From: Chloroflexota bacterium
GTDB taxonomy: Bacteria; Chloroflexota; Anaerolineae; Anaerolineales; Villigracilaceae
Length of the DNA: 64,000 nt
NCBI GenBank assembly: GCA_016213105.1
Contig: JACRBN010000025.1
Span: 542,645 to 606,644, forward strand
Reading direction: 5' to 3'
Shown: piece after piece, positions 56,325-64,000 of the stretch
Numbering within the stretch: position 1 is the stretch's first letter
How the letters are laid out: every line of letters starts with the position of its first letter
The notes under the pieces: generated by a model
Told to the model about the DNA's origin: nothing
Databases searched by the model: none
Seen by the model: the letters and a program-made list of their open reading frames with translations, nothing else
Made by a program: the position numbers and the translations under genes

Positions 56325-57161
56325 ATGGTCAAAATCGTTGCCGACACCACCTGCGGCCTGCCGCGCGAAATGCTTGCCCAACGCGGCATCCCGCTGATTC
56401 CGCAGGTCGTGGTTTTTGGGGATGAGGCCTATCACGACGACAAGGAGCTGGATACAGCCGCCTTCCTGCGCAAACTCAAAGCCTCGCCCAGCCTGCCCAA
56501 AACCTCCGCACCCGAGCCGACCCTGTACCACCCCATCTTCCGCCAGGCCGCGGAGAATGGCGATTCCGTCATCGTCGTCGCGCCGACCGCCAAAGCCAGC
56601 GGCACCGTCCGCTCGGCGCAGACCGCCTCCCAGGATTTCCCCGACGCCGATGTCCACATCGTGGACACGCAGACGCTTTCGTGCAATCTCGGCTCGCTGG
56701 TACTGGTGGCCGATGACATGGCGCAAGCCGGCAAATCCGCGGATGAGATCGTGGCGAAGCTCAACGACATGATCCCGCGCGGGCGGCTCTACTTCCTGGT
56801 GGATACGCTCGAATACCTGGCCAAAGGCGGGCGCATCGGCGGCGCAAAGAAACTGCTGGCCGAACTGCTCGAGATCAAGCCCATTTTGCAGATCAAGAAC
56901 GGGCAGGTCGAATCCTTCGAACAGCAGCGCACTAAAAAGCGCGCGCTGGCCCGTCTCGTGGAAGTGGCCGCGGAGCAATGCAAGGGCGGGGACGAAGCCC
57001 ACCTGTGCGTGATCCAGGTCGAGGCGGAGGAGGAGGCGAAGGCCCTCGTCGAGCAGTTGAAGGCCCGCATCCCCGTCAGGGAAATTCCCATCTATGAACT
57101 GCCGCCCGCCATTGTGGTTCACGCGGGTCCGAAAGCCATGGGTGTGGGCTTCTTTGTGTAA
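56325..57161 (+). CDS. DegV family fatty-acid-binding protein
   Basis: 278 aa from the ATG at 56325, preceded by TTGGAGG. VKIVADTTCGLPREMLAQRGIPLIPQVVVFGDEAYHD, FLRKLKASPSLPKTSAPEP, VDTQTLSCNLGSLVLVADDMA, VDTLEYLAKGGRIGGAK and HAGPKAMGVGFF fit the two-lobe DegV fold. DegV/FakB proteins carry fatty acids to a FakA kinase; no fakA is visible here. Confidence 0.92.
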   Translation: MVKIVADTTCGLPREMLAQRGIPLIPQVVVFGDEAYHDDKELDTAAFLRKLKASPSLPKTSAPEPTLYHPIFRQAAENGDSVIVVAPTAKASGTVRSAQTASQDFPDADVHIVDTQTLSCNLGSLVLVADDMAQAGKSADEIVAKLNDMIPRGRLYFLVDTLEYLAKGGRIGGAKKLLAELLEIKPILQIKNGQVESFEQQRTKKRALARLVEVAAEQCKGGDEAHLCVIQVEAEEEAKALVEQLKARIPVREIPIYELPPAIVVHAGPKAMGVGFFV

Positions 57162-57164
57162 TGG

Positions 57165-57170
57165 TATAAT
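57165..57170 (+). promoter_or_regulatory. -10 box (TATAAT) upstream of yebC
   Basis: TATAAT lies 51 nt before the ATG, leaving a leader with RBS AAGGAGAG. No clear -35 box was found. Confidence 0.45.
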
Positions 57171-57221
57171 TTCGCCGCTATTTTATAAAAATTCCCACGA
57201 AAGTGGCGCAAGGAGAGTGTT

Positions 57222-57977
57222 ATGTCTGGTCATTCAAAATGGAAAACCATCAAGCGCAAGAAAGGCGCAGCCGACGCCAAGCGCGGCGCAATCTTCACCC
57301 GCCTGACCCGCGAGATCGTCATGTCGGCGCGCGCCGGCGGCAGCGATATCGAAACCAATTTCCGCCTGCGGCTGGCCGTGGACAAGGCGCGCGCCGAGAA
57401 CATGCCCAAGGACAATATCGAGCGCGCCATCAAACGCGGGGCCGGTGAAGACAAGGACGGCGTGGTATTCGAAGAGTTGACTCTCGAAGGCTATGGCCCG
57501 CACGGTTCGGCCATGATGGTCTCCTGCGTCACCGACAACCGCAACCGCACCGTCTCCGACCTGCGCCACGCCTTCAGCAAATCGGGCGGCAACATGGCCG
57601 AAGCGGGCGCGGTGGGCTGGCAGTTCGACCACAAATCGTACTTCTCCTTCCCGTCCGGCATGATGAACTTCGACAAGGCCTTCGAGCTGGGCGTCATGGC
57701 AGGCGCCGATGACGTGGTCGACGGCGGCGACACGATCGAGATTTTTGCCCCCGTCGAAGCCTTCAAGACCATTGCCGACGCGCTGCACCAGGCCAAGGTC
57801 CAGCCCGAGGAAGCCGGGCTGCGCATGATCCCCAAGCAGGAAGTTGAACTCGACGTGGACGACACCCTCTCGGTCCTGAAAATGATCGATAACATCGAGG
57901 AACTCGACGACGTGCAGGATGTGTTCCACAACGTCAAGGTCTCCGAAGACGCCCTGGCCGCCCTCGAAGCCGCCTAG
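57222..57977 (+). CDS. YebC/PmpR-family (TACO1) protein
   Basis: 251 aa, full length. The N-terminus MSGHSKWKTIKRKKGAADAKRGAIFTRLTREI is diagnostic, with ERAIKRGAGEDKDG, EGYGPHGSAMMVSCVTDNRNRTVSDLRHAFSKSGGNMAEAGAVGWQF and the C-terminal VFHNVKVSEDALAALE. These proteins act in transcription regulation or in translation of polyproline stretches. It lies upstream of ruvC, a common bacterial arrangement. Confidence 0.96.
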   Translation: MSGHSKWKTIKRKKGAADAKRGAIFTRLTREIVMSARAGGSDIETNFRLRLAVDKARAENMPKDNIERAIKRGAGEDKDGVVFEELTLEGYGPHGSAMMVSCVTDNRNRTVSDLRHAFSKSGGNMAEAGAVGWQFDHKSYFSFPSGMMNFDKAFELGVMAGADDVVDGGDTIEIFAPVEAFKTIADALHQAKVQPEEAGLRMIPKQEVELDVDDTLSVLKMIDNIEELDDVQDVFHNVKVSEDALAALEAA

Positions 57978-57984
57978 TAAATTT

Positions 57985-58020
57985 GTAGTGACGACTTGAA
58001 GTCGTCACTACTTTTTATTT
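57985..58020 (+). terminator. 27-nt GTAG...CTAC palindrome acting as terminator
   Basis: The arms GTAGTGACGACTT and AAGTCGTCACTAC around one G (57985-58011) are followed by TTTTTATTT, between yebC and ruvC. It has the same length and terminal tetranucleotides as those at 16742 and 54468. Confidence 0.8.
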
Positions 58021-58021
58021 A

Positions 58022-58501
58022 ATGACCCTCGCCCTCGGAATCGACCCCGGCACCGCTACCACAGGATTTGGCCTCGTCCGCCTCGAACCGGACGGGGGCC
58101 TGGTCGCCGTTGCGTTTGGCGTCATCACCACCCCCAAGGATTCCACGCCCCCCGCCCGCCTGGTCATGCTCTACGACCAGATGCGTGATCTGCTGGCTCT
58201 CCACCGTCCCGATACGGCCGCGGTGGAGAAATTGTTCTTCCAGCGCAACGTCAGCACCGCCATTGCGGTGGGACAGGCGCGCGGCGTGGTCATGCTGGCG
58301 CTGGAACAGGCGGGCATCGATGCCTTCGAGTACACGCCCAACGAGGTCAAGCAGGCCGTGGCCGGCTACGGCTCTGCAGACAAACGCCAGGTGCAGGACA
58401 TGGTGCGCGCCCTGCTCCAATTGGACTCGATCCCCAAACCCGACGACGCCGCCGACGCCCTGGCGATTGCCATCACGCATTTGAATACGAAAAGATATTA
58501 A
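58022..58501 (+). CDS. ruvC: Holliday junction endodeoxyribonuclease RuvC
   Basis: 159 aa. Catalytic acids are recognisable: LGIDPGTATTGFG (Asp about 7), AVEKLFFQRN (Glu about 68), and DDAADALAIAITH (Asp pair about 142-145). VGQARGVVMLALEQAG and YTPNEVKQAVAGYGSADKRQVQDMV are typical. It cuts Holliday junctions bound by RuvAB. The ruvA gene lies 505 bp downstream, separated by an inserted GxxExxY gene. Confidence 0.97.
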   Translation: MTLALGIDPGTATTGFGLVRLEPDGGLVAVAFGVITTPKDSTPPARLVMLYDQMRDLLALHRPDTAAVEKLFFQRNVSTAIAVGQARGVVMLALEQAGIDAFEYTPNEVKQAVAGYGSADKRQVQDMVRALLQLDSIPKPDDAADALAIAITHLNTKRY

Positions 58502-58503
58502 TT

Positions 58504-58526
58504 CACCACAGATGCACACAGATAAA
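58504..58526. repeat. Left flank repeat of the GxxExxY unit
   Basis: CACCACAGATGCACACAGAT is an inverted near-identical copy of 58974-58996, so the GxxExxY gene is bracketed. Confidence 0.7.
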
Positions 58527-58553
58527 TTGGATAGGTTGATGAAGGGAGATAAT

Positions 58554-58952
58554 ATGCCGTCCCAAGATGTGAATGTAATTACGCAAAAGATCATCGGGCG
58601 CGTTTATGATGTAAGCAACACGCTCGGAATCGGCTTCGTAGAAAAGGTATATGAAAATGCACTGGCACATGTCCTTCGCAAATCAGGAATGCAAGTGGCA
58701 CAGCAATATCCGATCAAAGTTCATTACGACGGAATCGTGGTCGGCGAATTCTTTGCTGACTTGTTGGTGGAAGAGCGAGTGCTGGTGAAACTCAAGGCAG
58801 TATCCATGCTGAACAACGACCACGTGGCACAAGCCTTAAACTATCTGCGCGCTACAGGTCTGGAAGTATGTCTGTTGGTCAATTTTGGCAGGCCAAAAGC
58901 AGAAGTCAAGCGGCTGATTCCCTACACATCCTGGAAGGCACCACAATCATAA
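58554..58952 (+). CDS. GxxExxY family protein
   Basis: 132 aa from the ATG at 58554, preceded by AAGGGAG; upstream in-frame starts would extend into the flanking repeat. The family motif appears as GIGFVEKVYENALAHVLRKSG, with EFFADLLVEERVLVKLKAV (PD-(D/E)xK nuclease-like strand), HVAQALNYLRATGLEVCLLVNFGRP. The molecular role is unknown. It splits the ruvC-ruvA pair and is framed by inverted repeats, suggesting a mobile or domesticated unit. Confidence 0.92.
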   Translation: MPSQDVNVITQKIIGRVYDVSNTLGIGFVEKVYENALAHVLRKSGMQVAQQYPIKVHYDGIVVGEFFADLLVEERVLVKLKAVSMLNNDHVAQALNYLRATGLEVCLLVNFGRPKAEVKRLIPYTSWKAPQS

Positions 58953-58973
58953 ACCGTTCATCCAATTATCCTT

Positions 58974-58996
58974 TTTATCTGTGTTCATCTGTGGTT
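58974..58996. repeat. Right flank repeat of the GxxExxY unit
   Basis: TTTATCTGTGTTCATCTGTG is the inverted partner of 58504-58526, ending just before ruvA. Confidence 0.7.
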
Positions 58997-59006
58997 AAAT
59001 AGAACT

Positions 59007-59582
59007 ATGATAGCAACCCTGCGTGGTGAAATTACCCAGATCGAAGACTCAGCCCTGATCCTTGAAGTCGGCGGGGTGGGCCTGCGCGTCCATGTCCCCG
59101 CGCCCCTGCGGACGAAGTTCAAGGTGGGCGAGATGGCTTTCATTTACAGCCATCTCATCGTGCGCCAGGATGCGCTGACCCTGTACGGATTCGAATCCCA
59201 GGCGGACCGTGATCTGTTCAATATCCTGCTCGGCGTGGACGGGGTCGGCCCCAAGGTGGCGCTCTCCGTGCTCTCCACCCTGACGCTGGATACCGTCCAG
59301 CGCGCCATCTTCGCCGATGAAGGCGACATCCTCAACCGCGTGCCGGGCGTGGGCAAGAAGACCGCCCAGAAGATCGCCCTGCATCTCAAGGACAAGCTCA
59401 AGCCATCCGATGCGCTGGCTCGGGTCGCGGCAATGACCGACTTCGACAGCGAAGTCCTGGCCGCATTGACGGCGCTGGGCTACTCGGTGGTCGAGGCGCA
59501 AGCTGCCATCCAGGCCCTGCCCAAGGATGCGCCCACCGACGTGGAGGAACGTCTGCGCGCGGCGCTGGGTTATTTCCAATAA
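59007..59582 (+). CDS. ruvA: Holliday junction branch migration protein RuvA
   Basis: 191 aa. MIATLRGEITQIEDSALILEVGGVGLRVHVP, HLIVRQDALTLYGFESQADRDLFNILLGVDGVGPKVALSVLS and the helix-hairpin-helix VPGVGKKTAQKIALHLKDKL are characteristic; domain III lies at about 140-190. It binds the junction and loads the RuvB motor; no ruvB is visible in the window. The gap to the next gene is 3 bases. Confidence 0.97.
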   Translation: MIATLRGEITQIEDSALILEVGGVGLRVHVPAPLRTKFKVGEMAFIYSHLIVRQDALTLYGFESQADRDLFNILLGVDGVGPKVALSVLSTLTLDTVQRAIFADEGDILNRVPGVGKKTAQKIALHLKDKLKPSDALARVAAMTDFDSEVLAALTALGYSVVEAQAAIQALPKDAPTDVEERLRAALGYFQ

Positions 59583-59585
59583 GGT

Positions 59586-61616
59586 ATGCTGAAACAACTG
59601 AGCCGTTCCCGCTGGATCGGGATTGCCCTGCTGATCCTGGTCAACCTGCTGGTCTATCTGCCGAGCGTCCTGCGCCTGGGCTATTACCGCGACGAGTGGT
59701 ATTTCCTCTACGACGGTCTGATCGGCGGGCGCGGCATCTTTTGGGACATGTTCCTCAGCGACCGTCCCGCGCGCGGATTGTTCTTCGAAGCGCTCTTTTC
59801 CCTGACCCGTTTCAATCCACTCACCAATCACCTGCTCACTCTGCTCTGGCGCGTACTGGGCAGTTTGAGTGTCTTCTGGTTGATTCAATTAATTTGGCCT
59901 TCCCAGCGCCGCGCCGCATGGATCGCCGCCGCCCTGTTCGGAGTCTATCCCGGCTTCCTGTGGTGGGTGGCAGGCATCGAGTACCAGCCCATCGTGTTGA
60001 GTGCCACGTTGATGGTGCTTTCATTTGCATTGACGGTCAAAGCCTTTCAAAGCCAAACCCTGGCAACTCGTATTTCATTTATGGCGGGCGCGATCCTCAC
60101 AGGCTGGGCCTACGTCGCGCTGGTCGAATATGCCACAGGCATGGAACTCTTCCGCCTGGCGTTGGTGTTCGTGCTCGTCATGCAGCAAAATTCCAAATCC
60201 GCGTTTTGGATGAAAACGTGCGCGACGCTTCAAGCCTGGTGGGTCAATCTTGTGATCCCGGCAGGTTTTCTCTTCTGGCGCATCTTCCTCTTTGACAACG
60301 AGCGCAAAGCCACCGACCTTGGGGCGCAGGTCGGCAACCTGTTCGGCGATCCACTGCATGTGGGCGCGGATTGGCTGCTCAACTTCGTGCGCAGCGCGCT
60401 CAACGTCACGGTGGCGGCCTGGGTGGAACCCTTCCAGCAAAATTTCTACGGCAACCCGTTGAAGGAAATGGTCATCGCCATTGCGGTGGCGGCTGGGGTG
60501 CTGATCCTGTTTTGGGCGGCGAACCAGGCCTCAGCGGCGGATGAAGCGCCTGCGCCTGAATCCAGTTGGCGCGGGGAGATGCTCCTGCTCGGGCTGATCG
60601 GCCTGGGAGCGGGCATCCTGCCTGTCGTGATCGTCAATCGCATGATCGTCTTCGACGCGTATTCGCATTACTCCCTGCCTGCTTCGCTGGGCGGCGTTCT
60701 GCTTGTCACGGTCTTTGCAGCCTGGCTCCACTCGGAGCGGGCGCGGATGATCTTCCTCTCGCTACTGCTGGCGCTGTCGGCGCTCTCACAGGTCGGGCTG
60801 GGCAGCCAAGCCCTGGCCGAGGAACGCAATATCGACGAGTTTTGGTGGCAGGTCAGTTGGCGTGTGCCCGCGTTGAAGGCGGGAACGATGCTGGCGGTGA
60901 GCTATCCGCAGATCGAGTACAGCGAGGATTATGAGACTGTCTCTGGCCCTGCCAACCTGATCTATTTCCCCGCGCCGACGAATGTCTCGCCCGTGGTCTA
61001 TCCCTTGACCTCCATTTCGCTGACCGCCAATGACCTGCTGGATACCTACGTCGGCAGGCTTTCGGTCGAGCGCACCATCCGCAGTCATACGTTTGTGATC
61101 GATTATGGCAACGCGCTGGTCATCAGCCAGCCCGACCCGAATGCCTGCGTCCACGTGCTGGATGCGCGCTGGCCCGACCTCTCCGCCGCGGACAAGGAGG
61201 CGTTTATTCTGATCGCGCAAAAGTCGAAGATCGAGAATGTCGTGATCGATGCGACGCCCGCCCGGGTGCCCGCATCCATCTTCGGCGCGGAACCGGCCCA
61301 CGAATGGTGCTACTACTATCAAAAAGCCGACCTGGCCCGTCAGGCGGGGGACTGGCAGGCCATCGCCGACCTCAATCAGCAGGTCGCCAGGCTGGATCTG
61401 CATCCCAACGACCCCATCGAGTGGATGCCCTTCCTGCAAGCCGCAGCCGTGCTCGGCGACGGGAAGCAGGTCAGGCAGATATCCACGCGCATCAACTCGG
61501 TGACGTTCTACAAAGTGCAAGCCTGCCAGATCTTGCGCTCAATGGACAGTTACGGTCATCCGCTCGCGCCCGGGATGGATGAACTCGTCGGCGAGTTGTT
61601 CTGCGGCGGAAAATAA
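59586..61616 (+). CDS. GT-C-like multi-pass membrane protein (glycosyltransferase 39/PMT-like)
   Basis: 676 aa. About 9-11 membrane helices fill the N-terminal 430 residues. The first loop has YYRDEWYFLYDGLIGGRGIFWDMFLSDRPARGLFFEALF, where the DE pair resembles the acidic catalytic motif of GT-C enzymes that use lipid-linked sugars. The C-terminal ~230 residues are soluble and outside the membrane. The family is assigned by topology and this motif only. Likely co-transcribed with ruvA. Confidence 0.72.
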   Translation: MLKQLSRSRWIGIALLILVNLLVYLPSVLRLGYYRDEWYFLYDGLIGGRGIFWDMFLSDRPARGLFFEALFSLTRFNPLTNHLLTLLWRVLGSLSVFWLIQLIWPSQRRAAWIAAALFGVYPGFLWWVAGIEYQPIVLSATLMVLSFALTVKAFQSQTLATRISFMAGAILTGWAYVALVEYATGMELFRLALVFVLVMQQNSKSAFWMKTCATLQAWWVNLVIPAGFLFWRIFLFDNERKATDLGAQVGNLFGDPLHVGADWLLNFVRSALNVTVAAWVEPFQQNFYGNPLKEMVIAIAVAAGVLILFWAANQASAADEAPAPESSWRGEMLLLGLIGLGAGILPVVIVNRMIVFDAYSHYSLPASLGGVLLVTVFAAWLHSERARMIFLSLLLALSALSQVGLGSQALAEERNIDEFWWQVSWRVPALKAGTMLAVSYPQIEYSEDYETVSGPANLIYFPAPTNVSPVVYPLTSISLTANDLLDTYVGRLSVERTIRSHTFVIDYGNALVISQPDPNACVHVLDARWPDLSAADKEAFILIAQKSKIENVVIDATPARVPASIFGAEPAHEWCYYYQKADLARQAGDWQAIADLNQQVARLDLHPNDPIEWMPFLQAAAVLGDGKQVRQISTRINSVTFYKVQACQILRSMDSYGHPLAPGMDELVGELFCGGK

Positions 61617-61622
61617 AGTTTC

Positions 61623-61681
61623 TTGACGATTTCCTTTTTTTGTCTGATAATAATGAATATATGAGCAAGTATTCATATATT
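61623..61681 (+). promoter_or_regulatory. ArsR-family promoter-operator
   Basis: -35 TTGACG (61623-61628) and -10 GATAAT (61646-61651) are separated by 17 bp. The dyad AATATATGA-N8-TCATATATT (61656-61681) follows immediately and resembles SmtB/CzrA-type operators (ATATGAN..TTCATAT). A 120-nt leader without a gene follows to the regulator. Confidence 0.85.
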
Positions 61682-61801
61682 ATACAAGCAATCACCCTTG
61701 CGAAGGTTATCGCGAATCCAGAAATATGCTTTGAACAATGAACATCCCTGCAAATTTTCATTGCTTTTGAATCCAAACCTTCGCAAGGATTTTCAACCAA
61801 G

Positions 61802-62089
61802 ATGCCCAAACGATCCGAATTCACCCGCCTGGCCGAACTCTTCGGCGCACTCAGCGACCCCACTCGCCTGCGCATCATATCCACGTTGATGGAGGGCGAG
61901 CACAACGTCGGCGAGATCGCCGTGCTGGTCGAGTTGTCCGAGTCGGCGGTCTCGCACCAGCTGCGCGGACTGCGGCAAATGCACCTCGTGCGCACGCGCA
62001 AGGCGGGGCGGCAGGTGTTCTACAGTCTCGACGACGATCACGTCGCGCGGTTGTATCAGCTTGGGCTGGATCACGTTCTACATGGATGA
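61802..62089 (+). CDS. ArsR/SmtB-family metal-sensing repressor (CzrA-like)
   Basis: 95 aa. The winged HTH LAELFGALSDPTRLRIISTLMEGEHNVGEIAVLVELSESAVSHQLRGLRQMHLVRTRKAGRQVFYSL is clear. There is no CxC motif in alpha-3, but the last helix DDDHVARLYQLGLDHVLHG holds Asp and His residues spaced as in the alpha-5 zinc/cobalt site of CzrA/SmtB. It should release DNA when zinc or cobalt binds. Its stop overlaps the cation-efflux gene start, forming a regulated pair. Confidence 0.93.
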   Translation: MPKRSEFTRLAELFGALSDPTRLRIISTLMEGEHNVGEIAVLVELSESAVSHQLRGLRQMHLVRTRKAGRQVFYSLDDDHVARLYQLGLDHVLHG

Positions 62090-63035
62090 CTCAATGACTC
62101 ACTCCCACGCCCATTCCCATTTCGGCGACGCCGCCAAGCAGACGACGGGACGCCTAGCCCTGTCCCTCGGCCTGACTCTGCTCTTTGTCCTCTTCGAGGC
62201 TGCGGCGGGACTCTTCTCGAACAGCCTGGCCCTGCTGACAGACGCCGCCCACAACCTGACGGACGTGATCGCTCTCGGCCTGAGCTGGTTCGCCATCCGC
62301 CTGACGGCGCAGCCTGCCAACTCGCGCCAAACCTATGGCTATCACCGCGCGGGGATTCTGGTGGCACTGGTCAACTCGACCACGCTGGTCGTCATCGCCA
62401 TCGGCATCTTCATCGAGGCTTATCGGCGCTTCACGTCCCCGTTCGAGGTGCAGGCGGGCATCCTGGTTGGAGTGGGAGTGGTGGCTTTCATCATCAACCT
62501 GACGACCGCCCTGCTGGTCAAAAAAGGGAGCGAGCACGACCTCAACCTGCGCTCGACCTTCCTGCATCTGATGGGCGATGTGCTCTCCACACTGGGAGCG
62601 GTCATCGCGGGCGTCATCATCTACTTCACGGATTGGAACTGGCTCGACCCGTTGGTCAGCGTCCTGATCGGCGTGATGATTCTGTGGAGCGCCTGGGGCA
62701 TCCTGCGTGAGACCATCGACATCCTGCTCGAGTCCACGCCGCGCGACGTGGACATGAACGCCATGGTGCGCGATATCACGCAAATCGAAGGCGTGCTCGG
62801 AGTGCATGACCTGCACGTGTGGAGTATCACCAGCGGCCTGCGCACCATGTCGGCGCACATCCTGACGCAGGATGCGCCCATCAGCACCTGTTCTGAAATT
62901 CAGGCACAGATTAATGAACTGCTGGCACATCGCTACAACATCGCGCACGCCACCCTGCAACTGGAATGCGCAGGCTGCCGGCATGACGGCTTGTACTGTC
63001 GCATTGAAACGGGGCATGTTCATGAGCATGTTTGA
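62082..63035 (+). CDS. Cation diffusion facilitator transporter (CzcD-type)
   Basis: 317 aa starting at 62082 and overlapping the repressor; 62094 is a possible alternative start. A His-rich N-terminus (THSHAHSHF) and six membrane helices are present. Signature LLTDAAHNLTDVIALGLSWFAIRL carries the metal-site His/Asp residues of TM2, and HLMGDVLSTLGAVIAG the TM5 pair. The cytosolic C-terminal domain contains GVLGVHDLHVWSITSG. It exports Zn2+/Co2+ in exchange for protons. Confidence 0.94.
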   Translation: MDDSMTHSHAHSHFGDAAKQTTGRLALSLGLTLLFVLFEAAAGLFSNSLALLTDAAHNLTDVIALGLSWFAIRLTAQPANSRQTYGYHRAGILVALVNSTTLVVIAIGIFIEAYRRFTSPFEVQAGILVGVGVVAFIINLTTALLVKKGSEHDLNLRSTFLHLMGDVLSTLGAVIAGVIIYFTDWNWLDPLVSVLIGVMILWSAWGILRETIDILLESTPRDVDMNAMVRDITQIEGVLGVHDLHVWSITSGLRTMSAHILTQDAPISTCSEIQAQINELLAHRYNIAHATLQLECAGCRHDGLYCRIETGHVHEHV

Positions 63036-63036
63036 G

Positions 63037-63095
63037 CGCATCCGCCCTTCGACTACGCCGCACAAAAAACGTGCGGCTCCGCTCAGGGCGGAAAA
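63037..63095. repeat. Dispersed 'CCCTTCGACTACGC...GCTCAGGGC' repeat hairpin
   Basis: CGCCCTTCGACTACGCCGCAC and GTGCGGCTCCGCTCAGGGCGG face each other around AAAAAA. The core is shared with 405-470 and 51738-51824. Confidence 0.65.
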
Positions 63096-63191
63096 TAAAA
63101 ATGGGGATGATGTCATGACAATTGTCACTGAAAGTGGATGAAATGCGGGTGATATAATTTTTTCCGATAAATTCGCTAAGGAGAGAACAAC

Positions 63192-64000
63192 ATGGCTTAT
63201 GTAAACGTAAAGGTCCCCGAAGGCGGGGCCAGGATCAGCATCCAGGACGGCAAGCTGCAGGTCCCCGACAACCCGATCATCCCCTTCGTCGAAGGCGATG
63301 GCACGGGCCGTGACATCTGGCGCGCTTCGGTGCGCGTGTTCGACGCGGCCGTGGAGAAGGCCTATGGCGGCAAACGCAAAATTCACTGGATGGAAGTGTA
63401 TGCTGGCGAGAAGCCGTTCAAGATGTTCCAAAGCTGGCTGCCCGACGAGACCACCGAGGCATTCAGGGAATTCATCGTCGGCATCAAGGGCCCGCTGACC
63501 ACCCCCATCGGCGGCGGCATCCGCTCGCTGAACGTGGCCCTGCGCAAACTGCTCGACCTGTACGTCTGTCAGCGTCCCGTGCGCTGGTACACCGGCGTGC
63601 CCTCGCCTGTGAAGCACCCCGAATACGTGGACATGGTCATCTTCCGCGAGAACACCGAAGACATCTACACCGGCATCGAGTTCCAGTACGGCACCGAAGA
63701 CAACAAGAAATTCAAGGAAATGTTCAAGGAAGCCTTCCCCAAGGAATATGCCAAGATGCGCTTCCCCGAAACCGCGGGCATCGGCATCAAGCCCGTCTCC
63801 GTCGAGGGCACCGAACGCCTGGTGCGCGCCGCGATCCAGTGGGCGCTCGACAACAAGCGCAAGAGCGTGAACTTCGTCCACAAGGGCAACATCATGAAGT
63901 TCACCGAAGGCGCCTTCAAGGATTGGGGCTACACCCTCGCCAAGCGCGAGTTCCGCGGCCGCATCGTCACCGAGCGCGAGACCTGGATCCTGGGCAACAA
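63192..64000 (+). CDS. icd: NADP-dependent isocitrate dehydrogenase (3' end outside window)
   Basis: 269 codons are present. [79 protein letters not shown] (isocitrate-binding Ser/Arg residues) and [18 protein letters not shown] match bacterial dimeric Icd. [17 protein letters not shown] is the Mg2+/isocitrate region. It converts isocitrate to 2-oxoglutarate in the TCA cycle. RBS AAGGAGAG; upstream GATATAATT (63151-63159) gives a -10 box. Confidence 0.96.
   Translation, partial: MAYVNVKVPEGGARISIQDGKLQVPDNPIIPFVEGDGTGRDIWRASVRVFDAAVEKAYGGKRKIHWMEVYAGEKPFKMFQSWLPDETTEAFREFIVGIKGPLTTPIGGGIRSLNVALRKLLDLYVCQRPVRWYTGVPSPVKHPEYVDMVIFRENTEDIYTGIEFQYGTEDNKKFKEMFKEAFPKEYAKMRFPETAGIGIKPVSVEGTERLVRAAIQWALDNKRKSVNFVHKGNIMKFTEGAFKDWGYTLAKREFRGRIVTERETWILGN

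Noticed and set aside
62154..63881. 575-residue minus-strand open frame across czcD and icd
   Set aside because: It is antisense to two recognisable genes and spans their intergenic repeat and promoter; no coherent protein features.

Overview
The window is chromosomal DNA, GC-rich except for one insert near 21.5-26.5 kb. It probably comes from a Chloroflexota bacterium of the Anaerolineae type. That is an inference from gene content and style: many Thr/Pro-rich lipoprotein stalks, a propeller sensor kinase with a lipoprotein N-terminus, F420/LLM-type oxidoreductases, tmRNA without an encoded 3'-terminal A, and many short intergenic palindromes. No rRNA or tRNA gene is visible to settle the taxonomy. 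The ends cut through mutL (left) and an NADP-type isocitrate dehydrogenase (right).

Layout. 0-9 kb: mutL C-terminus, a bidirectional terminator, then two minus-strand signalling operons: receiver-CpaE-like ATPase / Sir2 / GAF histidine kinase, and a 1251-residue propeller kinase with its LuxR-type regulator. 9.4-16.7 kb: a five-gene peptide/nickel-type ABC importer operon plus a small membrane protein; the binding protein has an unusual order of segments. 16.8-21 kb: tmRNA, two paralogous lipoproteins, dnaK. 21-26.6 kb: AT-rich minus-strand block with two membrane proteins, then an array of unrelated single genes (Imm5-like immunity protein, lipoprotein, Tat-exported GH10-like enzyme, Abi_C-type abortive infection protein) separated by related sites resembling integron attC sites; no integrase is present. 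One site is split by a 175-bp MITE-like element.

26.6-39.4 kb: a four-gene minus-strand operon (alpha/beta hydrolase, PD40 propeller, Gfo/Idh/MocA dehydrogenase, winged-helix protein) faces a ten-gene plus-strand operon headed by a MerR/AdhR-type regulator with a classic 19-bp-spacer promoter; its members are aldo/keto reductases, an LLM oxidoreductase, a zinc alcohol dehydrogenase, DUF2255, and MFS and EamA exporters, suggesting reactive-carbonyl or xenobiotic response. 39.6-43.6 kb: larB-larE-larC (nickel-pincer cofactor synthesis) coupled to a ferredoxin-type aldo/keto reductase, without larA. 43.7-46.1 kb: SLH-domain protein, PadR regulator, MazF/PemK toxin. 46.2-50.2 kb: cyclase, GIY-YIG protein, and an ApbE/ferric-reductase-like/PepSY-like operon suggesting extracytoplasmic redox chemistry.

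50.4-64 kb: C39-like peptidase with TPR, SbcD-type nuclease, MFS, GNAT-like protein, HD phosphohydrolase, DegV, YebC, ruvC - GxxExxY - ruvA, a GT-C-like membrane protein, an ArsR/CDF metal-efflux pair with a clear promoter-operator, and icd. Many adjacent genes overlap by ATGA, and several genes look leaderless (a -10 box 7-8 nt before the ATG).
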